A program made the translations under genes and the position numbers. The notes beneath the pieces were generated by a model. That model saw only the letters and a list, made by a program, of their open reading frames with translations. It was not told the DNA's origin and did not search any database. Of a DNA stretch of 64,000 bases, positions 1 to 7,529 are shown one piece after another. The DNA comes from CAZAMI01 sp964627805 (GTDB taxonomy: Archaea > Thermoproteota > Thermoprotei_A > Sulfolobales > NBVN01), in contig CAZVLA010000036.1 of the NCBI GenBank assembly GCA_964627805.1, positions 1 through 64,000 of the forward strand, given 5' to 3'. Positions within the stretch are counted from its first letter, which is position 1. Each line of letters begins with the position of its first letter.

Positions 1-2
1 GG

Positions 3-170
3 CGTGATGAGGGTAGGAGGCATAGCTACGTAGTGACGCGTAAGGGTATCGAGTACTTCATCAGGAACTCCGAAGCACCACTAACTAGGATGGCTGGAGT
101 CATGGCTACACTACTTAACGCCTACCTCAAGGTACGGGGGGTAGGGAGGTGGTGCTACCTAGGGACTTAG
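3..170 (+). CDS. C-terminal fragment of an unidentified protein, possibly a winged-helix regulator
   Basis: An open frame enters from the left edge and stops with TAG at 168-170, giving 55 residues of a C-terminus. The start of the visible part (SYVVTRKGIEYF) resembles the wing and following helix of archaeal winged-helix proteins, where a 'VT.KG..YF' segment is common. A hydrophobic helix follows (AGVMATLLNAYLKV). The rest of the gene lies outside the window, so the family is a guess. Bases 171-330 downstream hold no gene that I can support. Confidence 0.4.
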   Translation, partial: RDEGRRHSYVVTRKGIEYFIRNSEAPLTRMAGVMATLLNAYLKVRGVGRWCYLGT

Positions 171-330
171 AGAGTAGGTTAAGGACGTTAAAGGAAGTGA
201 TACTTAACGTAACTACGTAACTACCACGTACTAAACGAGCTACTCCACCACCAACTAAGGAGCTGATCAGGGGGCGTCGTAGGAAGGGCTACAGAGAGTA
301 TTTTCAGTTGGTTAAGTCTGGTTTAAGGAT

Positions 331-612
331 CTACAGTCTGAGGCCGAGTTCCTCCATTAACTTCTTAACCCTCTCAAGCTCCTCGAGGGCCTTGAAGCCC
401 TCCCCCCTTAGGGTGTAAATCACCTTATCCCCTTCCCTCCTCTCCTCTATGAGTCCCTTACTGACTAGCTTCTTCACTATGTCCTTGAACCTGTCGTAGG
501 GTAGGTTGGCGGCCGTCATCAGCCTCGACATAGGCATGGGTCCGTAGGTGCTTAGGGCCTTAAGTATGTCATACACTATACCAGCCCTTCCCCTATACCT
601 CAACACCCTCAC
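331..612 (-). CDS. Small winged-helix transcriptional regulator
   Basis: 93 residues, about the size of single-domain archaeal winged-helix regulators (HTH_45-like). Helices 1-3 span about residues 10-55 (YDILKALSTYGPMPMSRLM, then a recognition helix near PYDRFKDIVKKLVSKGLIEE), followed by a beta wing (RREGDKVIYTLRGEG) and a C-terminal helix that is likely used for dimerisation. The ATG overlaps the stop of the upstream membrane-protein gene by four bases (ATGA), so the two are translationally coupled. It may regulate this operon or the divergent secreted protein. The DNA target is unknown. Confidence 0.75.
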   Translation of the reverse strand: MRVLRYRGRAGIVYDILKALSTYGPMPMSRLMTAANLPYDRFKDIVKKLVSKGLIEERREGDKVIYTLRGEGFKALEELERVKKLMEELGLRL

Positions 613-1325
613 CTCAGTACGAAGCTGAGGGTAGCGACACCAACGATCCTGAACGCCATACCTACCCAGAAGAGGGGGTACGTCGGGATCAGCATTGATG
701 ACGCGGCTATTACGTGGGAGAGGGCTAGGGTCGCGTAACTAGCTACGCAGTACCTACGGGCTCGTGACGTAAGTGAGAGTATGGTGAGTACTGAAGCCAT
801 AGCGGCTAACCCTACCTCCGCCGTAGTGAAGAGGGCTACGAGTCCGTACCTACCCCCACCCCTCCTCTCCGTGATGTAAGTAGCTAGTAAGGTAACGTAC
901 GAAGCAGTGAGGAAGAGGTAGTGTAGGGTCACGGTAATACTGAAGAGGGGTGGTGCGGCGCCGGACTCGATGAACCTCCACCACCAGCAGTAACCACCGT
1001 GCCACTCCCCGTGCCAGCCATGCCCACGCCACCTACCGAGGCCAGTAATGGATATCACGTCAGCAGCGGCTGGAGCTACCATAGCGATCGACAGCGCCAT
1101 TAGGAGGAGGGCAGTACCTACGGCTAGGAGGTGGGTGTCGTCGGTGGCTAAGTAAGCCCTAAACACCTTAGCGAATGAGGTCACTAGTATAGCTACGGCA
1201 GGTACCGCGAGCCCTAAGCAGAGAATAGCTAACGACAGTACCAGCACCCTAAGACACCGCCTAGGAGAGTGATGGGCGTTAAGAGTAAAAAGCTTACACC
1301 ATAAACCACGGTAGTGGTGAGCCAT
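609..1325 (-). CDS. Polytopic membrane protein with a His/Trp-rich loop
   Basis: About 238 residues with five or six hydrophobic segments (for example VLVLSLAILCLGLAVPAVA and LLAVGTALLLMALSIAMVA). Between them lies a loop rich in Gly, His and Trp (RGHGWHGEWHGGYCWWW), which could bind metal. I recognise no family. The frame extends upstream to an ATG at 1340, but the TATA-like TTATAA at 1346-1351 would then be too close; the ATG at 1325 fits a nearly leaderless transcript. It forms an operon with the downstream winged-helix regulator. The divergent neighbour is also His/Trp-rich, which suggests a shared ligand, perhaps a metal ion. That function is inferred only. Confidence 0.6.
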   Translation of the reverse strand: MAHHYRGLWCKLFTLNAHHSPRRCLRVLVLSLAILCLGLAVPAVAILVTSFAKVFRAYLATDDTHLLAVGTALLLMALSIAMVAPAAADVISITGLGRWRGHGWHGEWHGGYCWWWRFIESGAAPPLFSITVTLHYLFLTASYVTLLATYITERRGGGRYGLVALFTTAEVGLAAMASVLTILSLTSRARRYCVASYATLALSHVIAASSMLIPTYPLFWVGMAFRIVGVATLSFVLR

Positions 1326-1345
1326 AGACGAATCGTACATGCTTC

Positions 1346-1351
1346 TTATAA
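1346..1351. promoter_or_regulatory. Shared palindromic TATA-like element between divergent genes
   Basis: TTATAA reads the same on both strands in the 61-bp gap between the ATG at 1325 (minus) and the ATG at 1387 (plus). It sits 21-26 bp from the minus start and 36-41 bp from the plus start, both suitable for an archaeal TATA box. This is inferred from spacing only. Confidence 0.4.
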
Positions 1352-1386
1352 CTGAAGTACGGGGTACCTAACCTTGGGGTAAAGAC

Positions 1387-1881
1387 ATGAAGGCATTAAC
1401 AGCTACGGCCTTAGTAGCCTTGGTAGTAGCAGCCATAGCGGCTTCAGCCGTGTACGCATCTAACCTAACACACCAAGCAAGTACCTACGGGGATTGGCAG
1501 CACCCAGTACCTCAAGCACCTACCAATAACTACTGGCACGGACCACGTGGCGAGGGTCCGGAGCACCATACGGGTAGGCATCACAGGTGCTGGCATTACG
1601 GGCACCTCAGCGAAGCAGTAGTAAATGTTAGTGGTGTAGTCACGAGTAAGAACGAGCAGCTACTGAGTATTACCGTAGGTAACGAGACCATATACTTAAG
1701 GGGGTGGTGGGTAAGCAGTAGCGGGGACATCATCAACCCCTACGACCTCCTCAACAAAATCAGCGTAGGTGATGAAGTCAACGCATCAGCTATTAAGTGC
1801 TGGAACTGCGGCTACTTAGTAGCGGTGAGGATCTCCGTAAACGGCGTAGAATATACCCACCCGTGCTTAAGCAGTAAGTAA
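1387..1881 (+). CDS. Secreted His/Trp-rich protein, possible metal-binding OB-like domain
   Basis: 164 residues. A clear Sec-type signal peptide occupies residues 1-25 (MKALTATALVALVVAAIAAS), with a plausible cut near Ala24. Residues 30-75 are low-complexity and rich in His, Trp and Gly (EHHTGRHHRCWHYGH), typical of metal-binding linkers. Residues 78-160 look like a small beta-barrel (VVNVSGVVTSKNEQLLSITV ending in a 'VGDEVNASAIK' strand), similar to OB-fold or DUF5666-type domains. It holds a CWNC motif. It is transcribed away from the membrane protein/regulator pair, which has a similar His-rich loop. Export is well supported; metal binding is inferred. Confidence 0.65.
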   Translation: MKALTATALVALVVAAIAASAVYASNLTHQASTYGDWQHPVPQAPTNNYWHGPRGEGPEHHTGRHHRCWHYGHLSEAVVNVSGVVTSKNEQLLSITVGNETIYLRGWWVSSSGDIINPYDLLNKISVGDEVNASAIKCWNCGYLVAVRISVNGVEYTHPCLSSK

Positions 1882-1912
1882 TTCGGCTCCTAAAGGTAAT
1901 TAATAGAGAAAC

Positions 1913-1917
1913 TTTTT
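1913..1917 (+). terminator. Oligo-T terminator after the secreted protein gene
   Basis: A run of five T follows the stop codon at 1881 by about 30 bp. Archaeal RNA polymerase terminates at such tracts without needing a hairpin. Confidence 0.4.
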
Positions 1918-1957
1918 CCCCACCCTAAAACCAAGCACTACCCAACAGCACTAAGCA

Positions 1958-1982
1958 ATACCGTTAATACTACTTACGGTAT
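1958..1982. repeat. 7-bp perfect inverted repeat in an intergenic region
   Basis: ATACCGT at 1958-1964 and ACGGTAT at 1976-1982 are exact reverse complements, separated by 11 bases. It lies in the gene-free stretch 1882-2203, where I see nothing else beyond the oligo-T tract. It could be an operator or a small hairpin. Chance is possible. Confidence 0.3.
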
Positions 1983-2203
1983 GAACACTCTTCTACACTG
2001 TCTAGGACTTCAGTATGTGGAGACCTAACACATAATTGAGAAAACACCACGTATGCTAAGCTAATGCGTTACAGGTAGTCTCAGTAGAGACCATAGGTCT
2101 TGAGCTGCATTACTTCTTATATTATCTTGAATTAGCCTCCTCTCCTTAGTAGAGGTTCATATTCTTACTGTACACCTCTGATTAACTATGGAGGTTATGT
2201 GCT

Positions 2204-2430
2204 GTGAGTGTAGTCTTTAGTGTGAGGATTCCTGAGAGGCTTAGGGAGTTAATGGATAAATACGAGGGTGTTGATTAGGCTGAGGAGGTTAGGGAATTCA
2301 TTAGTAGGGGAGTTAGGGAGGTATTGATGGGGGATACCTTAGAGCTGCTAGGGAAGCGCGTAAATAACTGGGTAGAGCCCCGATATCAGCTGATGAATTG
2401 ATTCGTGAGGATAGGGAGGATAGGCATTAG
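2204..2430 (+). pseudogene. vapB: Disrupted ribbon-helix-helix antitoxin (VapB type)
   Basis: From a GTG at 2204, with GGAGGT at 2190-2195 as ribosome binding site, the frame reads like archaeal CopG/RHH VapB antitoxins (VVFSVRIPERLRELMDKYEG, then AEEVREFISRGVREVL). A TAG at codon 25 sits where relatives usually have Trp in a 'W.EE.R.FI' motif, suggesting a TGG to TAG change. Further on, the typical VapB tail (PISADELIREDRE) appears only after a frame change near 2375, ending at 2430. One nonsense mutation and one frameshift make it a dead antitoxin. The N-terminal part alone could still give a 24-residue peptide. Confidence 0.65.
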
Positions 2431-2536
2431 GGGTATTGTTGATAGCTCCGTTCCCTTCGCACTATTCTCTCCTGTGTATAGGGTTAAATCCCAAGTATCC
2501 CTACTGGGTAGGAGCTTGGGTTTAAGCGTGTATTAG
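2426..2536 (+). pseudogene. vapC: Truncated PIN-domain toxin remnant (VapC type)
   Basis: Immediately after the broken antitoxin the frame gives RGIVDSSVPFALFSPVYR, which matches the first strand of PIN toxins, where the metal-binding Asp follows a hydrophobic strand ('IVDSSV'). The codon where ATG is expected is ATT, and the frame stops after 36 codons, so nearly all of the usual 120-140 residues are missing. It decayed together with its antitoxin. The remaining bases up to 2595 show no recognisable coding content. Confidence 0.55.
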
Positions 2537-2595
2537 CTGTAATTAAAGGAATAGTCCTGCTTGTGCTAGGCATGGTCTTAAGTAAGTCTTAATAA

Positions 2596-2898
2596 TTGGT
2601 TTTACCTAGCTATACTCTGGGTGAGCTTGGTTTGACTCTTAAGTTGAAGGTTGGTAGGAAGGGCTATATCATACTGCCGAAGGCGGTACGTGAGGCCGTA
2701 GGTATAGATGAGGGTGATGAGGTTATTGTTGAGATTAGGGACGGTATCGTGCTTAAGCCTGTTAAGAGGAGGGTCGACGTTGAGAAACTTAGGGAGTCTC
2801 TAAGGAGGCATGTTGAGGTACTGAGGAAGGTAAGTAATAGGAGGGAGCCTAAACCAGGCGAACTATCACGAACATACCTTGAGGAGGAGTTCGAGTAA
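2596..2898 (+). CDS. AbrB/SpoVT-type antitoxin
   Basis: 100 residues. Residues 15-60 form a swapped-hairpin AbrB DNA-binding domain (LKVGRKGYIILPKAVREAVG, then IDEGDEVIVEIRDGIVLKPV). The charged C-terminal tail (about 65-100) is the usual toxin-binding segment. Its TAA shares one base with the ATG of the PIN toxin (TAATG), giving tight coupling. The start used here is a TTG without an obvious ribosome binding site; a slightly later start is possible, since the domain begins near residue 14. It should neutralise the downstream ribonuclease and repress the operon. Confidence 0.8.
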   Translation: MVLPSYTLGELGLTLKLKVGRKGYIILPKAVREAVGIDEGDEVIVEIRDGIVLKPVKRRVDVEKLRESLRRHVEVLRKVSNRREPKPGELSRTYLEEEFE

Positions 2899-3320
2899 TG
2901 AGGGTATTCATTGATGCCCCGCTCTTCATATACCTCAATACTCTAGCGAACTCCAGCTACAGAGCCTTATATGAGAACTTCTACATCGGGGTATTGACTG
3001 AGCATAAACCCTACACTGACGTACTAGTACTTGACGAGCTCATTTACATATCTAAGAAGAAATACGGCATCCCGTATGATGTCACGATAGAGTTTATACA
3101 GTCAGTTATCCTCCCCTACGTATCTATACTCAACCTAAGTGAGGAAGAGTATAATAACGCAGTAAAGATACTAACTAAGTACAGTCTTAAACCCTCCGAC
3201 GCCCTCCACTTAGGTGCAATGATGAGTAACGGCATCAACGTAATAGTAAGTGAGGGTAAGGAGTACGACCGAGTATCAACGATAAAGAGAATATGGATAG
3301 ATAATCCCCACCCTACTTAG
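2898..3320 (+). CDS. PIN-domain ribonuclease toxin (VapC-like)
   Basis: 140 residues, the normal size of a PIN toxin. It starts with the first-strand motif MRVFIDAPLFIYL, holding the first catalytic Asp at position 6. A second acidic centre is in VLVLDELIY (about 44-52), and the third in LKPSDALHLGAM (about 97-108), the classic 'D..H...A' motif. These residues bind Mg or Mn for RNA cleavage. It is paired with the AbrB antitoxin just upstream, which makes this the intact counterpart of the decayed VapBC pair next door. The target RNA cannot be predicted. Confidence 0.85.
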   Translation: MRVFIDAPLFIYLNTLANSSYRALYENFYIGVLTEHKPYTDVLVLDELIYISKKKYGIPYDVTIEFIQSVILPYVSILNLSEEEYNNAVKILTKYSLKPSDALHLGAMMSNGINVIVSEGKEYDRVSTIKRIWIDNPHPT

Positions 3321-3375
3321 TGCTTAAGGTTAGGAAGTAGTGAATTGCTTAAGGAGGTAATTCGGTATTCCCCAA

Positions 3376-3413
3376 AGCCCTACGGAGCCCTCTTCACCGT
3401 TCCGTGTAGGGCT
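3376..3413 (+). other. Strong intergenic hairpin after the toxin gene
   Basis: AGCCCTACGGA (3376-3386) pairs with TCCG..TAGGGCT (3401-3413), leaving a two-base TG bulge and a 14-base loop. It lies 55 bases after the toxin stop and before the phosphoesterase gene. It could be a terminator-associated hairpin or part of a small RNA. No C/D-box pattern was recognised. Confidence 0.4.
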
Positions 3414-3479
3414 GTCCTAGATTAAGCTGAGCCCCTCTGAGACGCACTAGCTATACCTCCGATATGCTGATCTAATGAG

Positions 3480-4205
3480 GTGATGGCGGTGAAAGCGATG
3501 GTTATTAGTGACCTGCACTACGATAGGCGTGTCTTCCGTGGTGTTGATGAGTCTAGGGCTTGGGGGTGGTTACTTAGTATCGTTGACTATCACAGACCTG
3601 ACTTACTGGTTAGTCTCGGTGATTGGGGTGAGAGTGTTAGTGAGGAGGAGTTCTACGAACTACTTAGGAGGGTTAGGGTCTGGAGTATCTACGGTAACCA
3701 CGAGAACCTAGGCGTACTTAAGAGAGTGTATAATGTCTTAACTAGTATCTACGAGCCCGTCCTCATGGGCGATGGCGAGGTTAGGGAGTTCGCAGGTCTG
3801 AGGTTCGGAGCTATCAACGGTATCATAGCTCTTAGAAGAAGGGAGAGGAGGAGCGTTCCTAGGAAGAGGCCTGAGGAATTCATAGAGTATGGTAGGAGGT
3901 TAGCTGGTAAGGTAGATGTCCTACTACTACACGACTCTCCTTGGCTAGAGGAATATAAGGGTAGGGTAGCACGTGACGAGAGGACGCAGGCAGTAGGTAT
4001 AGCTATCTACGAAGTAAGGCCAAAGATAGTCTTCTGCGGACACCTACATCTAACACCATACACTATCTACAGGTTTGAGTACGGAACTCTATACCTAAGA
4101 ATAGACTCCTCACAGAAGCATAGGTGCTACGCGGTACTACACCCAAACACCTCTAAGGTAGAGGTCTGGAGAGACAATGAATTTATTGAGGAACTGGAGA
4201 TGTAA
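3480..4205 (+). CDS. Calcineurin-like metallophosphoesterase
   Basis: 241 residues with all dinuclear-metal motifs in order: D-x-H in VISDLHYD (about 9-16), GD in VSLGDWGES (about 43-47), GNHEN (about 71-75), a His in LLLHDSPW and GHLH (about 185). The length is normal for single-domain phosphoesterases. The substrate is unknown; this broad family includes nucleases and cyclic-nucleotide or protein phosphatases. GAGGTG overlaps the first codons, so the real start may be the GTG at 3489, giving a protein beginning close to VKAMVISDLH. It appears to be a single gene. Confidence 0.85.
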   Translation: MMAVKAMVISDLHYDRRVFRGVDESRAWGWLLSIVDYHRPDLLVSLGDWGESVSEEEFYELLRRVRVWSIYGNHENLGVLKRVYNVLTSIYEPVLMGDGEVREFAGLRFGAINGIIALRRRERRSVPRKRPEEFIEYGRRLAGKVDVLLLHDSPWLEEYKGRVARDERTQAVGIAIYEVRPKIVFCGHLHLTPYTIYRFEYGTLYLRIDSSQKHRCYAVLHPNTSKVEVWRDNEFIEELEM

Positions 4206-4386
4206 ATTAGCTAAAGCATGTACTCACATGAAGAATCATTACGCCCTTAAGACCTCATAGTTAGGAATGGATAAGGCTATGGCCGTACGTACATTCATAG
4301 CTGAGTTACTTATATGTTAAGTACCTCAAGCCCTACATACTCCTTAGGAGTACCTCCTCACTAATACGTTATTAGCGCTACTAGTG

Positions 4387-4717
4387 ATGGTGCGAACTCA
4401 CTATGAAGTAAGTCGCAAGTACTTAACTACCTCATGGTGCTAATAAGCACCACCATAGGGGCCTTCACAGACGGTGACGGTATTCAGCATTGTGGGGCTC
4501 CCCACGATCTTCCTATTAGGAGTAATCATACCGCTTAACCAACTATCGGCACCTCCTCCTAGAGTACCATCCTACGTACCCGAAGGAGTTGATTAGGTAC
4601 TTCTACACTAGTGGGTACTCCGTAGTACCACTTACTATAGTCCCTACCGCCATGATAGCGCAGACACAGGCTTTCCTTGCAATAACGTCGTTACTGATAA
4701 GGAGGAGCGCACCTTAA
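4387..4717 (+). pseudogene. Decayed small membrane-protein gene
   Basis: The 686-bp stretch 4206-4891 has no long open frame, but hydrophobic coding-like segments follow each other in changing frames. These are RTHYEVSRKYLTT, then LMVLISTTIGAF, then FSIVGLPTIFLLGVIIPLNQ running into PSYVPEGV, then LIRYFYTSGYSVVPLTIVPT and AMIAQTQAFLAITSLLIRR, with a TAA at 4715-4717. At least three frame changes would rebuild a protein of about 110 residues with three membrane segments. I could not assign a family. The rest of the gap holds nothing that I recognise. Confidence 0.45.
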
Positions 4718-4891
4718 GCGCGCCAAGATAGTCACAGCTACATTATGTAGTGAGGATGTATTAGAAAGATCTACCTTGCTAGGTACTTCATTGTGGAACC
4801 CTGCGAGGATATACTACTTAATCGTTGTGGGTAAATCTTTATTTGGAAGCTACTGTCTTACATGGTGAGTCAGTAGTTCGGGTTCATAACT

Positions 4892-5821
4892 ATGTACACC
4901 AATGTACTTCAGCTACTTGAGATCCTCGTGAGGAGTATTGAAGCTGGGGGTCAGGAAATCCGGGTAGCTAGTATTTTAAACGAGCAGCTTCTTAAAGGGG
5001 CTTCAATGAGGGTTAAGGAGACCCCACTCCTTACTGATGCTGATGTGGTTTTAGCAAGTATAGATACTCTAAATAGAGATCTTTTGGCAAGGTTAGTACG
5101 CGAACTTAGTAGTAAGTCGCTGGTAATAGTGCTTAACGCGATAATAGGTATTAATACATGGCCTGAGCTTACTAAGGAATTTGGTGTTAGGGGCTTTACC
5201 AAGTCCTTCCTACCAGTGGATGGTGGTGTAGCTCTCTTCATAAGGAGGGGGTATGATGTTAATTTCTTTAGGAAAACTGTTGAGGTCTACCGTGAGTCAT
5301 TCATCTACGGACCTAATCCCATAGACTACAATACTGCTTACGTACTGTACAGTCTAGCTAAGTTCGTTCTTGCCCGTAGGAAGGGTGTAGTAGTTGAGGT
5401 CGGTACTGGGCGTGGGTTCTCAACAATGTGGTTAGCTCACGCAGTTAAGGAGACTAACTCCTACGTAATCTCCCTAGACCTTAAGTGTGATAGGGTTGAG
5501 TATGCTTTAAAGGTCATGAGGGAATTACAGCTTAGTGATTACGTAGAGATCCTCTGTAGAGACGCTAAGGAGTATACTCGCGATGAGGGGGACGTAGTCT
5601 TTGCGTTCATTGATGGTAAGAAGGATGAGTATCATCAGTACCTAGAGGCCATTGAGAAGTACCTAGCGCCAGGAGCTCTCGTGTTAGCGCATAATACGCT
5701 TTCTGACGCCCACGTAATCAAGCCATACATAGAGAAAGTCTATGCCCCACCCTATAAGTCAATAACCATAGCAGTAGATCCGAAGGGCTTAACGTTGTCG
5801 GTTTATGGGGGTAGGGCGTAG
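4892..5821 (+). CDS. Class I SAM-dependent methyltransferase with an N-terminal extra domain
   Basis: 309 residues. Residues 1-120 form an unusual N-terminal region with beta/alpha character (LLTDADVVLASIDTLNRDLL, SSKSLVIVLNAIIG) that I cannot assign. Residues 150-300 are a Rossmann methyltransferase: glycine-rich motif I VVEVGTGRGFSTMWLA, acidic strand-2 end ISLDLKCDR, and motif IV VVFAFIDGKKDEYHQYLEAI. These motifs match the O-methyltransferase / Methyltransf_24 type. It precedes the nucleoside phosphorylase gene by nine bases, so the two are probably co-transcribed. The substrate is unknown. Confidence 0.75.
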   Translation: MYTNVLQLLEILVRSIEAGGQEIRVASILNEQLLKGASMRVKETPLLTDADVVLASIDTLNRDLLARLVRELSSKSLVIVLNAIIGINTWPELTKEFGVRGFTKSFLPVDGGVALFIRRGYDVNFFRKTVEVYRESFIYGPNPIDYNTAYVLYSLAKFVLARRKGVVVEVGTGRGFSTMWLAHAVKETNSYVISLDLKCDRVEYALKVMRELQLSDYVEILCRDAKEYTRDEGDVVFAFIDGKKDEYHQYLEAIEKYLAPGALVLAHNTLSDAHVIKPYIEKVYAPPYKSITIAVDPKGLTLSVYGGRA

Positions 5822-5830
5822 GGGGTTTCC

Positions 5831-6649
5831 ATGAGTAAGCCCCCACGAATTCCTAAGGGATTGGGGGTGTTTCGCTGCCCTAGCTACCTACTGGATTCAG
5901 TTAGGAAACTCATGGTTCGTGATGGTGACTTAAGCCTCCTTAGTGACTACATAGTTGTTGGTCTCGGTGGTGGGTACGAAGTTTTCCCGCAGTTACTTAA
6001 TGAAGTTAATGACGTGTCTGGTTACTCAAGAACGATAAAGACGTTCACGGGCTACTTCAGGGATGTTAAGGTCTCCGCTATAGCTATGGGTGGTGGATTA
6101 ACTGATGCTGAGTGGGTTGTAGCACTAGCTCACATGAGGCGAGCTAAAGCATTAGTAGGTGTGGGTTGGTGTGGGGCCTTGCAGGAGGGTATTAGGATTG
6201 GGGATGCTGTCATACCTATAGCAACCCTAAGAGATGAGGATACTACCGCACATTACGTCGACCCACGCTTCCCCGCTGTTGCTGACCCGAGGCTCGTAAC
6301 TATGGCTGTGGAAGAACTTAAGCCCCGTACTGCAGAGCTCGGGTCAAGGCTGTGGTTAGGTGTGACTGTATCGACGTCAGCTATGCTTGCTGAGACTCCC
6401 GAGCGTGTTGAGGTATGGAGGAGGTGTAGGGCTCTGTGCGTGGATGTAGAGACATCAACTATCTACACCCTCAGCTACCTAGCTGGCATACCGTCCCTCA
6501 CACTACTTGCTGTAAGTGACAATGTAGTCTTAGGGAAGGATTGCGGGTTTCGGGGTGAATTAAGCAAGCGAGTTAATGACGTGTTTAAGGAGTTAGTAGT
6601 GGGTGCTTTTGAAGTAATAGCTAGGTTTAGTAGGGCAGGAATTACGTAG
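5831..6649 (+). CDS. Nucleoside phosphorylase family protein (PNP/UDP type)
   Basis: 272 residues with the PNP_UDP_1 fold. Visible elements are the phosphate-binding early strand (IVVGLGGGYEV), the central VGVGWCGALQEGIRIGDAVI block and a C-terminal VDVETSTIYTLSYLAGIPSL segment. In that last segment the usual 'DME.A' ribose-binding pattern appears as VDVETS. It then reads LLAVSDN. The enzyme should split a purine or uridine nucleoside with phosphate. Base specificity cannot be read from the sequence. It follows the methyltransferase closely and comes before a creatininase-type amidohydrolase, hinting at a shared nucleoside or pterin-like salvage route. Confidence 0.8.
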   Translation: MSKPPRIPKGLGVFRCPSYLLDSVRKLMVRDGDLSLLSDYIVVGLGGGYEVFPQLLNEVNDVSGYSRTIKTFTGYFRDVKVSAIAMGGGLTDAEWVVALAHMRRAKALVGVGWCGALQEGIRIGDAVIPIATLRDEDTTAHYVDPRFPAVADPRLVTMAVEELKPRTAELGSRLWLGVTVSTSAMLAETPERVEVWRRCRALCVDVETSTIYTLSYLAGIPSLTLLAVSDNVVLGKDCGFRGELSKRVNDVFKELVVGAFEVIARFSRAGIT

Positions 6650-6762
6650 CTTTAAGTAACGTAAGTAACACACCATGAATTTTACCCGTAGTACCTCACC
6701 ACTCATGAGTACAGTAATCACGAATTAATACAGACTAAATTACTTATACTGAGGTTAAGCTC

Positions 6763-7467
6763 ATGTACCCCCGCGATCTTACGTGGATTGAGCTTAAGGA
6801 GTACATAGAGAAGGGTGCTGGACCTCTAGTTCTCCCTATAGGCTCGGTTGAGGGTCACGGGGCTCACCTACCCATAGATACGGATGTGTTGATAGCCTCG
6901 TACATAGCTGATAAGCTAGCTGAGAGGAATGGCTGGGTCTCACTCCCACCAATAACTTACACTATCGCAGTCCCCGTAAGACCTGGGAATGTGTACGTAC
7001 CACCTAAGGTATTTGGGGATTACCTGAGGTCTATTCTCGAGCACTTCATATCTTTCGGGCAGAGGAGATTCATCGTAGTCATGGGGCACGGAGGTCCTGA
7101 TATGAAGAACTCCGTCGTTGATGCGTGCAGTAAACTCTGTAGAGAACGTGATGCAGCTATAGCTGTTTTTCACGTGTCTCAGATCCTTAAAGACCTCGGT
7201 CTAGTCGATACATCCGTAGATAAGCATGCTGGTACGTGGGAGACGAGCATTGTCATGGCTATAGATAGTGACCTCGTCAAGAACCTTGAGCTCTATAAGG
7301 AATGCAGGGATCTCCGTAAGTACGGAGTTGCGGGAGACCCCCTCAAGGCATCACTTAGCCAAGGCTTAGAATTCATTGAAGCAGTGATCAACTACATCGA
7401 GAACGTGGTTAGGGATCCCGCACTCACTACATGCTACTTCAACTGGCTAGGAAGTCCTTCAATATAG
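6763..7467 (+). CDS. Creatininase-family metal-dependent amidohydrolase
   Basis: 234 residues, the normal family length. The metal ligands are all visible: Glu30, His32 and Asp41 in IGSVEGHGAHLPIDTD, His109 in VVMGHGGPD and Glu160 in DKHAGTWETS (usual form D-HAG-x-x-ETS). Known members include creatininase, the mycofactocin protein MftE and archaeal ArfB, the formamide hydrolase of flavin and F420 synthesis. Without a comparison I cannot choose between these. The gene stands between the nucleoside phosphorylase and a methyltransferase on the same strand. Confidence 0.85.
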   Translation: MYPRDLTWIELKEYIEKGAGPLVLPIGSVEGHGAHLPIDTDVLIASYIADKLAERNGWVSLPPITYTIAVPVRPGNVYVPPKVFGDYLRSILEHFISFGQRRFIVVMGHGGPDMKNSVVDACSKLCRERDAAIAVFHVSQILKDLGLVDTSVDKHAGTWETSIVMAIDSDLVKNLELYKECRDLRKYGVAGDPLKASLSQGLEFIEAVINYIENVVRDPALTTCYFNWLGSPSI

Positions 7468-7529
7468 CTACACACCATACTTAAGTACTACAGTTACTTA
7501 CTAGGTAGCTACTGGGGGTAGGGTGTAGG

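Noticed and set aside
146..220. Small frame after the left-edge fragment (LPRDLESRLRTLKEVILNV) as an independent gene
   Set aside because: Only about 24 codons. It could be the frameshifted tail of the partial gene, but this cannot be decided with the 5' part missing.
850..1032. 60-codon frame inside the membrane-protein gene
   Set aside because: It lies in another frame of a better supported hydrophobic protein and has no homologue-like features.
2276..2278. In-frame TAG in the VapB-like antitoxin read as pyrrolysine or suppressed stop
   Set aside because: A frameshift further downstream and the truncated toxin show that the locus is decayed, so recoding is not needed.
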